This document shows, one piece after another, positions 1 through 8,227 of a stretch of 64,000 nt of DNA. The stretch's first letter is position 1, and every line of letters begins with the position of its first letter. The position numbers and the translations under genes are program-made. The stretch lies in contig JAANAU010000002.1 in the NCBI GenBank assembly GCA_011089965.1, forward strand, positions 1-64,000. The letters run 5' to 3'. The notes beneath the pieces are model-generated. The model worked only from the letters and a program-made list of their open reading frames with translations, had not been told where the DNA came from and did not search any database. Source of the stretch: Magnetococcales bacterium (GTDB lineage Bacteria; Pseudomonadota; Magnetococcia; Magnetococcales; Magnetaquicoccaceae).

Positions 1-51
1 GCTGTCGGTCTCAATCCAAGCCCAGGTGCCGTGAAAAAGATGCTCGTCTGA
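1..51 (+). CDS. 3' tail of a gene cut by the window edge (uncertain)
   Basis: The first frame is open from base 1 and stops with TGA at 49-51, giving only 17 codons (ending VKKMLV). It could be the C-terminus of a gene whose body lies outside the window, or chance. Codons are ordinary and no domain can be recognised. The following ~100 bases are AT-rich with no gene. Confidence 0.3.
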   Translation, partial: AVGLNPSPGAVKKMLV

Positions 52-158
52 GGCATCAAATCAAAGAATCGTGAATTTGTAGTGCCACTCGCCAAAAAAT
101 AGCCTCGCAAGCTATTGATATCTAAATTGATTTTTTATAGCATGTTAAACCTGGGTTA

Positions 159-272
159 GGGGGGGCCAGGGGCCAATGGCCCCTGGTGGGATCCAAGGGC
201 AACGCCCTTGGTGGGGTTTGGGGCAACGCCCCAACAAAACAAATTCCACATTCCAAATGGTTTTGGTTTAAA
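159..272 (+). repeat. Dispersed hairpin repeat, copy A1
   Basis: This is a copy of the dispersed family seen at six places in the window. It contains three consecutive GC hairpins: one around GGGGCCAATGGCCCC, then CCAAGGGCAACGCCCTTGG, then GGGGCAACGCCCC. The spacers are TGGGATC- and TGGGGTTTG-like, and the copy ends in a CAAATTCCACATTCC / GGTTTAAAC tail. It lies head to tail with the next copy. Open frames across it are by-products of the repeat. Confidence 0.85.
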
Positions 273-419
273 CAGCACCCATTTCGGGATGCGTAGTGTA
301 TGTCAAGGGAGTCCAGGGGCCAATGGCCCCTGGTGGGATCCAAGGGCAACGCCCTTGGTGGGGTTTGGGGCAACGCCCCAACAAAACAAATTCCACATCC
401 CAAAATGGTTCTGTTTAGA
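273..419 (+). repeat. Dispersed hairpin repeat, copy A2 (tandem with A1)
   Basis: This is a second copy in the same orientation, here with the 5' part CACCCATTTCGGGATGCGT that A1 lacks. The three hairpins are the same. Its 3' end runs straight into the A-run of the folD terminator, so the repeat lies exactly at the end of the folD transcription unit. Confidence 0.85.
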
Positions 420-450
420 AAAAAAAAGCCTCTGGAACAACTCCAGAGGC
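418..450 (-). terminator. Rho-independent terminator of folD
   Basis: On the minus strand the stem GCCTCTGGA (442-450, complement) pairs with TCCAGAGGC (428-436) around a 5-base loop. It is followed by a run of nine T (complement of 419-427). It lies 30 bases after the folD stop codon, as expected for an intrinsic terminator. Confidence 0.9.
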
Positions 451-479
451 GAGGCGATACAGCCACTTCCGATACCTGG

Positions 480-1331
480 TCATACCTGCATGCGACGCGC
501 ACTCATCACGGTATTTTTCAACAGCATGGCAATGGTCATTGGTCCAACCCCACCTGGAGATGGGGTAATATACCCAGCCCGCTGTACTGCCGATGCAAAA
601 TCCACATCCCCACATAATGATCCGTCAGGCAAACGATTGGTCCCCACATCAATCACCACAGCCCCTTCCCGTATCCAGTCTCCAGAAATCATTTTCGGTT
701 TGCCGACAGCCGCTACCAATATATCTGCCGCACGTACCAATCCAGGCAAATCGACACTGCGTGAATGACACATCGTCACTGTGGCATGCGCTGCAAGCAT
801 CAACATGGCCATAGGCTTGCCGACAATATTGGATCGTCCGACCACAACCACATGTTTGGATTTGGGATCGATCCCTTCCACCCGCAACAACTCCATCACC
901 CCGAACGGTGTACACGGCACAAACAATGGCGCTCCAATCGCCAGCATGCCCACATTGTAGGGATGAAAGCCGTCTACATCTTTTTCGGGTGCAATCGCTT
1001 CAATCACGGCCCGTTCGGAAATGTGATCTGGCAGAGGCAACTGCGTGAGAATCCCATGCACGGTTGGATCCGCGTTAAGCTTTTTGATCACCTCCAGCAG
1101 TGCAGCCTCGGAAATATCACCTGGCAGTTCATGATGAAACGAAGCCATCCCTGCCGCCTCACAGGCCTGTCGCTTCATACGCACATAGACTTTGGAGGCC
1201 GGATCATCCCCCACAATGATCACCGCCAATCCAGGTACACGACCCTGTTGTTCCCGCATCCATTGAACCTCAACGCGCAAGGACTCACGAATCTCTGCTG
1301 CAATCCGCTTGCCGTCAATCACATGTGCCAT
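480..1331 (-). CDS. folD: Bifunctional methylenetetrahydrofolate dehydrogenase/cyclohydrolase FolD
   Basis: This is a cytosolic one-carbon enzyme: NADP-dependent oxidation of 5,10-methylene-THF to methenyl-THF, then hydrolysis to 10-formyl-THF. The 283-residue product matches the usual length. Visible signatures are the YVRMK motif with the catalytic Lys near residue 53, the EKDVDGFHP segment, the Rossmann signature [11 protein letters not shown] and the C-terminal [11 protein letters not shown]. The start chosen is MAHVIDG at 1331; a start five codons upstream (1346) is possible. The gene stands alone and is followed by a strong terminator. Confidence 0.97.
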   Translation of the reverse strand: MAHVIDGKRIAAEIRESLRVEVQWMREQQGRVPGLAVIIVGDDPASKVYVRMKRQACEAAGMASFHHELPGDISEAALLEVIKKLNADPTVHGILTQLPLPDHISERAVIEAIAPEKDVDGFHPYNVGMLAIGAPLFVPCTPFGVMELLRVEGIDPKSKHVVVVGRSNIVGKPMAMLMLAAHATVTMCHSRSVDLPGLVRAADILVAAVGKPKMISGDWIREGAVVIDVGTNRLPDGSLCGDVDFASAVQRAGYITPSPGGVGPMTIAMLLKNTVMSARRMQV

Positions 1332-1483
1332 GAACCGACCTCCCAATGAGCATTGATAGAATCCATATCTTCATCCATGATAGCAAAATATCCCTCTCAT
1401 CGCGACCGAATTTCCTTGCCAGCTCTTTTTTTTCATTCTACGCTCTACCAAAGCTTCGTGCAAAAATTGATATTTGTTTCCTG

Positions 1484-1756
1484 CATGACCGTTTGGGGAT
1501 TTCAGTTTGTTTTGTTGGGGCGTTGCCCCAAACCCCACCAAGGGCGTTGCCCTTGGATCCCACCAGGGGCCATTGGCCCCTGGACCCCCTTGACATAAAC
1601 GACGCATCCCAAAATGGGTGCGGTTTAAACAAAACTGTTCTTAATTTTTTAAACATGAAAAACATTGAAACCCTGGGGGATGAATCCCCCAGACCCCCTC
1701 TTTTCTTTCAATCATTGGATAGATGTGCTCGGCTCGGGAATCACCAAACAGCCTCT
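1484..1756. mobile_element. MITE-like dispersed element containing A3 and B1 modules
   Basis: This element of about 270 bases fills most of the 637-base gap between folD and the next gene. The left part (about 1500-1630) is an inverted copy of repeat A. The right part (about 1650-1756) carries the hairpin CCCTGGGGGATGAATCCCCC and ends in GAATCACCAAACAGCCTCT, the terminal repeat seen at other copies. A degraded match to its complement (CCGTTTGGGGATTTC) is near 1487-1501. It has no coding content. Bases 1757-1968 after it hold no gene I can support. Confidence 0.6.
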
Positions 1757-1968
1757 CAGAAGGCCAGATGCGAGGGCAACTTGCGACGTGAATCTCTTCC
1801 ATACTGCAACCATCACAGGAAAGCATTGGGTGGCAACAACCATCCAACAAAGAAGATCACAAACCAAACTGGTTCCGGATAAAAGACCAGGAGGATCAAT
1901 CCACAAAACACTCCCTTTTTCAACACTTGACAACAACCCATTCCCGGTTCAAGGAATAACACCATCAG

Positions 1969-2652
1969 ATGACCTGGCTCCATAGCATCCTGATCGGCAT
2001 CACCCTGTTTGCCACCGTGATCCAGACCTGGCATCATCCAGTGCTGACCACAGCATTGTTGACAATCACCCTGATTGCCCAAGCCCGCCTGACTCCTCAC
2101 CCCAATGACAAACGGGCCATGTTGGCTGCTGCACTCTTGGGAACTCCCGCAGAAGCCATCAGCGTTCATCTGGGAGAGTGGACCTATCATGCTCCAAACC
2201 TGATTCTGGGCCTTCCGATCTGGATCCCTTTGATCTGGGCCAACCTTTTTCCATTGTACCGTCGCTTGGGACGCCTGCTGCACCCATGGATCTTTGGGAA
2301 TGAGCAATTCAAGAAAAAAGTGTATATAACTTTAAGCATATTAATAATACTATACGGATATGCAACGCTCACACTGATGCACAAGACCCCGATCATCCAT
2401 CTGCTCTACTCCGGCTTTCTGATCGCCATGGCTGGTTTCTGGCGCTCCAGCATGGATCTGCTGCTTTTTGTGATCGGCGCTTCACTCGGCACACTGGGAG
2501 AATACACCTGCGTGCAACTCGGATATTGGCACTATTACAATCCCTACTTCCAACAGGCAGGCATCGACATCACCCTGGCCATGGACTGGGGCTTGAGCAC
2601 GGTCATCATCCATCGCATCGCCGAATCAACCTCTTCACATCACCACACATGA
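1969..2652 (+). CDS. Integral membrane protein with internal duplication, unknown function
   Basis: The 227-residue, very hydrophobic product has about six predicted membrane segments. Two halves resemble each other: LGTPAEAISVHLGEWTYHAP (about residues 57-76) and LGTLGEYTCVQLGYWHYYNP (about 170-189). Both have the pattern LGT..E...V.LG.W.Y..P, each followed by an apolar segment. Duplicated acidic and Trp/Tyr motifs inside the membrane suggest an enzyme or transporter that arose by tandem duplication; I do not recognise the family. An AAGGA sits upstream of the ATG. The Lgt-like gene follows after 3 bases, so the two are probably co-transcribed. Confidence 0.8.
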   Translation: MTWLHSILIGITLFATVIQTWHHPVLTTALLTITLIAQARLTPHPNDKRAMLAAALLGTPAEAISVHLGEWTYHAPNLILGLPIWIPLIWANLFPLYRRLGRLLHPWIFGNEQFKKKVYITLSILIILYGYATLTLMHKTPIIHLLYSGFLIAMAGFWRSSMDLLLFVIGASLGTLGEYTCVQLGYWHYYNPYFQQAGIDITLAMDWGLSTVIIHRIAESTSSHHHT

Positions 2653-2655
2653 ACC

Positions 2656-3459
2656 ATGTATCCCATACTTGCCCACTGGGGTGATATCACCCTGCACACA
2701 TACGGGTTTGTCATGATGATCACCCTCTTCGTGATCTACTTCATGGTGGTACGCGCCTCGGATGGCACCCTGCTCAACCAGGAGCAGATCGGCAACATCA
2801 GCCTGCTGGTGGTCTTTTCCATTTGGTTTGGGGGAGCCATTCTGCACACACTCATCACTGGTGAACTCTCCTGGCACGCTTTTCAGACCAACCTCAGCAT
2901 GAAAGGCATCCAACAGGTCAACACCCTGGCCATCGGCAGCTTCTTCACAATCACGCTTTGGGGCTATTGTGTGTGGCAACGCCTGCCCTTTTGGCAAGTC
3001 GCGGATCTGCTCGTACCTTATTTCGTCATGGGATATGGTCTGCAACGCACTTTCGGATGTTTCTCTGCCGGTTGCTGTCATGGAATCCCCACGGATCTGC
3101 CCTGGGGCGTACTCCTGGCCCCATCACCGTGGGGCGGTCCAATCTGGCCAGGACCGGTCCATCCAACCCAACTCTACATGGGCATCCCGCTCCTGCTGGC
3201 CAGTCGCTGGCTGCTCAGCCAACGGGCCAAACTCAAACCATATCCAGGCAGCCTCACCGGCCTGAGCATGATGCTTTTGTTCGGGATCAATTTCCTCGTC
3301 ACCTTCTGGCGCGCGGATGTGCAAACACCGATTTTCCTGCTCGGAATGAGCAGATATCAATGGGGATCTCTCCTGTTGACCCTGGTGGGAGTCGGCATCC
3401 GCTTCGGAGCGCAACTCATCCAGAGGTCAGGGTTTTGGAGTTCTCGATATAGCGATTGA
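2656..3459 (+). CDS. Lgt-family (prolipoprotein diacylglyceryl transferase-like) membrane protein
   Basis: The 267-residue polytopic protein has the Lgt layout: an N-terminal LHTYGFVMMIT segment (compare Y-G in Lgt), a central GCFSAGCCHGIPTDLPWG loop and HPTQLY before the last helices. True Lgt attaches diacylglycerol to the lipobox Cys of prolipoproteins. This copy has the GCxxAGCCHG version typical of Lgt-like paralogues rather than the housekeeping GRxGNFxNGE signature, so the substrate may differ. It is paired with the duplicated membrane protein just upstream. Its 3' end overlaps the convergent gene by 44 bases. Confidence 0.8.
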   Translation: MYPILAHWGDITLHTYGFVMMITLFVIYFMVVRASDGTLLNQEQIGNISLLVVFSIWFGGAILHTLITGELSWHAFQTNLSMKGIQQVNTLAIGSFFTITLWGYCVWQRLPFWQVADLLVPYFVMGYGLQRTFGCFSAGCCHGIPTDLPWGVLLAPSPWGGPIWPGPVHPTQLYMGIPLLLASRWLLSQRAKLKPYPGSLTGLSMMLLFGINFLVTFWRADVQTPIFLLGMSRYQWGSLLLTLVGVGIRFGAQLIQRSGFWSSRYSD

Positions 3460-3742
3460 ACAGTTCCAGATTGAAACTCTTTTTGTATTTCTTCTTCATG
3501 GCCCGAAAGAAATCACACTGCATGCAATCCCGTTTCTTGCGAGTGGCCAAGGCTTCACAGGTATTGAGCCGCTCTTCTGGTGCCATTGTGCCGACAATGA
3601 AAATACATGCCCGCCCCCCATTGCGTCCGCCCAGAAATCCATCTGCCAGCTCAAACGTCGCGACCGGACAAGTGCCCAATTTGGACTCCTTGACCCCACC
3701 GGGTTCCCGGCCACATTGATTCTTCTCCCAGCAATTCTTCAT
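3416..3742 (-). CDS. Small cysteine-rich two-CW-type protein
   Basis: The 108-residue soluble protein begins MKNCWEKNQCGREPGG and has a second cysteine region (CEALATRKKRDCMQCDFF). The spacing CW..N.CGREPGG ... CPVAT ... GGRNGGRAC ... C..C resembles the small two-CW domain found alone or attached to signalling proteins. A metal or redox role is likely but not proven. I chose the Met directly before NCWE; an upstream Met at 3796 would add 18 unrelated residues. It is convergent with and overlaps the Lgt-like gene by 44 bases. Bases 3743-4042 upstream are AT-rich and presumably hold its promoter. Confidence 0.7.
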   Translation of the reverse strand: MKNCWEKNQCGREPGGVKESKLGTCPVATFELADGFLGGRNGGRACIFIVGTMAPEERLNTCEALATRKKRDCMQCDFFRAMKKKYKKSFNLELFNRYIENSKTLTSG

Positions 3743-4042
3743 ACCGATTCTCCCATGCAAATCCACCCACACCCTCGGGTTCAATGCAGTTCGCATGCCA
3801 GGGTTACGCTTTTGTTATCTTATTGAATTGCAATCCAATATCTCATTATCCCTCAGGGATTGTCAATCATTCATTTTCACGATTGCGAAACATTTCAATC
3901 TGATACAGAAAAAACACATAAAATCAGTAAATTAACCGCTGCAATCTCTCTTGACAAAAGCAACTTTTCTTGCACCCGTCACAATTCATCATGAACTCTT
4001 GACCCATGCCATTCGCGATTTACAATCATGTCTCTTGGTTTC

Positions 4043-4299
4043 AGAGGCTGTGTGGTGATTCCTGAGCCGAGCACAACGACCCAATTATTGAAAGAAAAGA
4101 GGGGGTCTGGGGGATTCATCCCCCAGGGTTTTAAGATTTTCGTATTTTGTGTTTCAACAAACAATTTATCAATATTTTTTGTTTGAAGATTAAAAGTCCC
4201 AGGGGTTTCACCCCTGGACCCCACCAGGGGTGAAACCCCCCTGGACCCCTGATGATGGTGCATCTCCCTCGGCACCATGAGAATCACACAACATCCTGT
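4043..4299. mobile_element. MITE-like dispersed element, copy B2, both ends visible
   Basis: The left end AGAGGCTGTGTGGTGATTC and the right end GAATCACACAACATCCTGT are imperfect inverted repeats; the right matches the family terminus at 15 of 19 positions. Inside are the hairpin CTGGGGGATTCATCCCCCAG, an AT-rich stretch with ATTTATCAATATTTTTTG, and the hairpins CCAGGGGTTTCACCCCTGG and CCAGGGGTGAAACCCCCCTGG. It is noncoding and 57 bases upstream of the NnrS-like gene, so it could affect that gene's leader. Confidence 0.7.
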
Positions 4300-4355
4300 A
4301 AGAGCCACCCGAAAAAAATGACTCATTCCAGACTGATTTCATACAGAAAAACACC

Positions 4356-5573
4356 ATGAAACGATTGATCCGGATCATCTCGACCAATGACCCACCCTTC
4401 ACCCCCATGACCTTCACCCGCCAACCTGTGGTCCAACGGTTCTGGTATGGTGGACTGTTGATCGGCCTGATCGGCTTTGCCTTGGGATTTGCACTCTGGA
4501 TGTGGCAACACGGCACGCTGAACATCCAGGGCGACTATTTCTTCTGGAAGCACGAACACGCCCGATTGCAAATTGCCGGATTTCTGGGATCCTTTCTGCT
4601 CGGCTTCGCACTGCAATCCGGACCGCATGTCACCGGTGGCAAGCCCCCTGAATCCCGATATTTACTGTGGCTGTGCCATCTGTTGTGGACAGGTGTGGCC
4701 ATCACATTTCTGCCCGCCCCCTGGTCAACCATTGGCCAGATCATGATCTCCGTGACCTATGCTGGCGCTGGTTTGTTCCTGTTGCAGGTGACACGCGCCG
4801 GCAATCCGCGTCTGCGTTTACCACGCGGCTATCCATTGGCTGCGGGCATGACCCTGATGAGCCTGTCACCCTGGTTGCCACTGGATGAACCGGCCATTGC
4901 CCTCTATCTGCTCTGGTGCGGACCGGTCACCATGGCCCTGGTCGCTGCCCAGCAACTGATCCAGAACGTGATCGGAGGCCAATGGCTCCAGGATCGACCT
5001 GCGATCCATTTCATCAGCAGCCTGATTCTGGCCTGGGGCAGCTCGGCCCTGGCAGCTTTCACCCCAGTGGGTTCATGGCAACTGAGCGGGTTGTTCTGGC
5101 TGACAACGCTCATGCTGCTTCTGCATGGCACAGGCTTCATACCTGCTGCCTGGCGTTTGGGTTGGAAATCGATCAACGTCACCCTCTCCCTGGGCTTTGC
5201 CCACGCCATTATCTGCGCGCTGTGGCTGATCCTGGCAGATGGTCATCTGGATGTGGCGGTCCATCTGTTGGGTGCAGCCTTTCTGACCACGTTGATTATT
5301 GGAGTCACCGTGCGCGTGGCCGGATTCTTCTCTGCGGGTGCCGTCCTGTCAGACCATGTCACCTCTCTGCTGTTGGGGGGCTGGGCCATCATTGCCTGGG
5401 TACGTGCGTTCTCACCGGTTTGGCCCATGGATGAGATCTGGACCGCCTGGATCAGCGTCGGTGGAGCACTCATTCTGGGCCTCTGGGGGGTGCGCACCGG
5501 CCATCGGTTGATGCAGATCCGCACTCTGGTTCCCGTGGCACTGGGTGGCACAAAAGACGCAACAAACCCGTAA
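4356..5573 (+). CDS. NnrS family membrane protein (divergent copy)
   Basis: The 405-residue product has about 12 membrane segments. The N-terminal HEHARLQIAGFLGSFLLGFALQSGPHVTGG matches the NnrS signature (H.HE...GF..a...GFllta.p). NnrS proteins are haem/copper-containing inner-membrane proteins linked to nitric oxide and denitrification stress, with incompletely known activity. A second, more canonical NnrS is at 34031-35212. The 3' end overlaps the convergent nrfD-like gene by 104 bases. The RBS is weak and the Met at 4407 is an alternative start. Adjacency to a multihaem cytochrome module suggests a role in N-oxide or related respiration (inference). Confidence 0.75.
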   Translation: MKRLIRIISTNDPPFTPMTFTRQPVVQRFWYGGLLIGLIGFALGFALWMWQHGTLNIQGDYFFWKHEHARLQIAGFLGSFLLGFALQSGPHVTGGKPPESRYLLWLCHLLWTGVAITFLPAPWSTIGQIMISVTYAGAGLFLLQVTRAGNPRLRLPRGYPLAAGMTLMSLSPWLPLDEPAIALYLLWCGPVTMALVAAQQLIQNVIGGQWLQDRPAIHFISSLILAWGSSALAAFTPVGSWQLSGLFWLTTLMLLLHGTGFIPAAWRLGWKSINVTLSLGFAHAIICALWLILADGHLDVAVHLLGAAFLTTLIIGVTVRVAGFFSAGAVLSDHVTSLLLGGWAIIAWVRAFSPVWPMDEIWTAWISVGGALILGLWGVRTGHRLMQIRTLVPVALGGTKDATNP

Positions 5574-6699
5574 ACAGCAACAACCCCCCCGCCCAAATGG
5601 CTGCGGCAATGCGCAACTCCACGACTGTTGGACGATAGGCAACCCACTCGCCAAGCGGGGTGGGTTGCAAGCCAGGCACAATCAATCCCACCCCTTTTTC
5701 CACAAACAGGGCGACAAAAAGCAGCATGGCCATGCCGAGCACCACACCCGGACGACGACGCCAGGGTCGTACCACCAGCACCATGGCAGCCATCCCCTGC
5801 ACCCCCACAGAACCGATCATCCACAAGGTCAAACCCGATTTCCCTTCCCATCCCAGATACAACATGCCTGCCCCATGACCATGGGCTGTGGGGTGATAAA
5901 ACAACACAAACCACTCGGAAATTCCCATGAACAGATAGATGACCAATGCTCCGGTCATCACACCTGTCAACAGACGACCCGCAGCTTCCGGCATACGCCA
6001 GGTGCCGACTTTGGCCAGAATCCAACCGGTCACGAGCAACCATGCGCAGCCGGAAACCAAAGCCGATGCAATGAAACGCGGGGCCAACAATCCAGTGTTC
6101 CACATGGGCCGCGCCGGCAATCCGGCCAACAAAAACGCGGTGACCGTATGAATGGACAGCCCCAGCAGAGTGGCCACCACAAACCAGAACAGCCGGTGCC
6201 GGGACAGGGGGGCGCTCTTCCGATGGCCACGACCATGGCCGATCAACAGTCCGACATTCACACCCAGATACGCCGTCAATACCAGCAAATCCCACGCCAT
6301 GATCGAAGCCGGGAAATTGGGGGTTCCCAGCCAGGGCAAGGCATGCCAGACACGCAACGGTTGCCCCAGATCCACCCAGACAAACATCAAGGCCATACTC
6401 ACCGCTGTGACGGAGAGCGCCTCACCGATCACCACAGCGGACCGACAGGCATGGATGCCCAGCCAATAGGCCGGAATCACCAACACCACAGCAGAAGCGG
6501 CAACCCCAACCAGAAACACGAACTGACCGATATACAGTCCCCAGGAGAGTTGATCGCTCATCCCGGTGACCACCAGTCCCAAACGCCACTGCTCGTGCCA
6601 AGCCCAGCCACCCTGCACGACTGCAAACGACAACACAACCACCCAGATCCTCAAAGCGAAACGCAGGATCACAGAACGGACAGGACGGGTATCAGACAT
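5470..6699 (-). CDS. NrfD/PsrC-type quinone-interacting membrane subunit
   Basis: The 409-residue polytopic protein has about ten membrane helices. It begins after a short cytoplasmic stretch and carries MSDQLSWGLYIGQFVFLVGVAAS, typical of NrfD/HmcC/DsrP/PsrC subunits that exchange electrons with the quinone pool. It is the third gene of a leftward operon (tetrahaem cytochrome, Fe-S protein, NrfD), overlapping the Fe-S gene by 8 bases. The C-terminal ~34 residues (LCHPVPREPECGSASTDG...) are antisense to the end of the NnrS-like gene. They look low-complexity, so the natural end may have been extended. Confidence 0.85.
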   Translation of the reverse strand: MSDTRPVRSVILRFALRIWVVVLSFAVVQGGWAWHEQWRLGLVVTGMSDQLSWGLYIGQFVFLVGVAASAVVLVIPAYWLGIHACRSAVVIGEALSVTAVSMALMFVWVDLGQPLRVWHALPWLGTPNFPASIMAWDLLVLTAYLGVNVGLLIGHGRGHRKSAPLSRHRLFWFVVATLLGLSIHTVTAFLLAGLPARPMWNTGLLAPRFIASALVSGCAWLLVTGWILAKVGTWRMPEAAGRLLTGVMTGALVIYLFMGISEWFVLFYHPTAHGHGAGMLYLGWEGKSGLTLWMIGSVGVQGMAAMVLVVRPWRRRPGVVLGMAMLLFVALFVEKGVGLIVPGLQPTPLGEWVAYRPTVVELRIAAAIWAGGLLLFTGLLRLLCHPVPREPECGSASTDGRCAPPRGPE

Positions 6700-7618
6700 C
6701 GGTGAAGTACCAGGTTTGCGGGTCGGTATGGAGTTCTTCCTTCAACCGGAAGATGGTTTTGTGTTCCAGAATATGACGCAGTTCTCCCCCGGGATCGAGC
6801 AGATCGCCGAAGATGCGCGCACCAGACGGACATGCCTCCTGACAGGCAGGCATCCTTCCCTGCCGGGTGCGCTGGATGCACCAGGTACACTTTTCCATCA
6901 CGCCGACCGGTCGCGGACGATTGCCCAGATAGCTCGTTTCAGGTGTGATGTGCGCGGCAGAAAGATGGGGCTTCTGCCAGTTGAAGCGACGCGCCCAATA
7001 AGGACATGCTGCCGCACAATAGCGACAACCGATGCACCAATCATAATCGATCACCACAATGCCATCCGGCTCGCGCCAGGTCGCCTCCACCGGACAGGCA
7101 CGCACGCAAGCCGGATCGGCACACTGCTGACACTGCACGGGCAGAAACCAGCTTCCCGGTGGCATGGGGGTATGGGCATCATATTCAACCTCTCCCGACT
7201 CCAACGTGCGTACCCCTGGAGGCATGGCCAACACCCGGACATTCCCGCTGCCCTGCATGGAGACATTATTCTCCTGGCGACATGCCGTGACACAATGACG
7301 CAGCCCTTTGCATTTGGAGAGATTCACGGCAAAACCAAACCGCACACCGGTCACAGGAGGAGGATCCTGACACCGAATCCGCACCCCATGTTCCCGCTCT
7401 GCCCGGCGTTCGATCCGGTGCAGAACCTCCTGAATCTCGGTACGGCTCATGCGCCGGTAATGGGTTTGGAGCAGCGTTTCCAGGGTGTCGGCGACCGCAC
7501 CTTCCGGATCGGCCAGTGCCATCAACGGTGCCGCACTCACGGTTGTCACGGCCACGCCTGCGCCTTGCAACCAGCGACGACGGGACGGATCGAGCAAGGT
7601 TTCCGGGGTCTGACTCAT
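6692..7618 (-). CDS. Periplasmic 4Fe-4S ferredoxin subunit (NrfC/DsrO-like) with Tat signal
   Basis: The 308-residue protein has a Tat-type leader (SRRRWLQGAGVAVTTVSAAP). Four cysteine groups follow. Group I is KCKGLRHCVTAC near residues 102-112, group II CQQCADPACVRAC, group III CIGCRYCAAAC, and group IV CTWCIQRT...CQEAC. Groups II-IV have the full four ligands. Group I has Leu where the second Cys of CxxCxxCxxxC is expected. Such subunits shuttle electrons between multihaem cytochromes and an NrfD-type quinone protein. The start overlaps the cytochrome stop (ATGA), indicating translational coupling. Confidence 0.9.
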   Translation of the reverse strand: MSQTPETLLDPSRRRWLQGAGVAVTTVSAAPLMALADPEGAVADTLETLLQTHYRRMSRTEIQEVLHRIERRAEREHGVRIRCQDPPPVTGVRFGFAVNLSKCKGLRHCVTACRQENNVSMQGSGNVRVLAMPPGVRTLESGEVEYDAHTPMPPGSWFLPVQCQQCADPACVRACPVEATWREPDGIVVIDYDWCIGCRYCAAACPYWARRFNWQKPHLSAAHITPETSYLGNRPRPVGVMEKCTWCIQRTRQGRMPACQEACPSGARIFGDLLDPGGELRHILEHKTIFRLKEELHTDPQTWYFTDV

Positions 7619-8106
7619 GGGTGACTCCGCAGGGATTGGACCGGCAAAGGGTGCATCGGAGGAGGGCGCCAGGCCGGATCATGCGCCTCATGACAGGCAG
7701 GACAGTGCAACAACTTGCGCGCGCCGCGCCACGACTCCATCCGTTTGCCATGGATTCCGGAACGCCAGGATGTGATCTGCACCGGGTGACAATCCGCGCA
7801 CAACTGCCAAGCCGCATCATAGGGCAGGGGACGACCAGAACGGGTTTTCAGCTCACCGGGCTGTTCTGCGCGATGGCAATCCAGACACCACAAATCCCCC
7901 TGGCCATGCTGCATGCGCAGCCGGTCATGGGGTGCTGCCAAAGCGCGTCGGGTACGTTCCGGGTTGCGCCAGGCGTGGCAGCCTTGGCATTCAGATTTGG
8001 CGGCTGTTGGACCGGCCAGATGCACGCCCACTTCACTGCCGGCCACGCCCCAATGGCTCAGACACACAACCATGCCGCCAGCCAGCAACCAGACAATCTT
8101 GCGCAC
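7615..8106 (-). CDS. Periplasmic tetrahaem cytochrome c (NrfB/QrcA-like)
   Basis: The 163-residue protein has an N-terminal secretion signal (MRKIVWLLAGGMVVCLSHWGVAG) and four CxxCH haem sites: CQGCH, CLDCH, CADCH and CPACH. It is the first gene of the leftward operon with the Fe-S and NrfD subunits. By analogy to NrfB or QrcA it would be the periplasmic electron donor or acceptor. No molybdoenzyme or NrfA catalytic subunit accompanies it, so its partner is probably the pentahaem cytochrome encoded divergently 121 bases away (inference). Confidence 0.9.
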   Translation of the reverse strand: MRKIVWLLAGGMVVCLSHWGVAGSEVGVHLAGPTAAKSECQGCHAWRNPERTRRALAAPHDRLRMQHGQGDLWCLDCHRAEQPGELKTRSGRPLPYDAAWQLCADCHPVQITSWRSGIHGKRMESWRGARKLLHCPACHEAHDPAWRPPPMHPLPVQSLRSHP

Positions 8107-8227
8107 TGTGTCAGGACTCCTTATTCTCGACCATCAAAGGGAATGGGGTATGGTATCCGGGCTGTCGGTCTGATATCATGCCATAGAGGTGATAGAATGA
8201 CCACTTTTTGATCTGGAGGTTTGCATC

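Noticed and set aside
122-502. Open frames sharing FVGALPQTPPRALPLDP peptide in several places (also near 1346-1882, 9506-9748, 18694-18864)
   Set aside because: The shared peptide is just the translation of the dispersed hairpin repeat. The frames start and stop differently at each copy and have no RBS.
5545-6705. Long open frame opposite the nrfD-like gene
   Set aside because: Low-complexity His/Gln/Pro-rich translation antisense to a clear membrane protein gene; a shadow of its codon bias.
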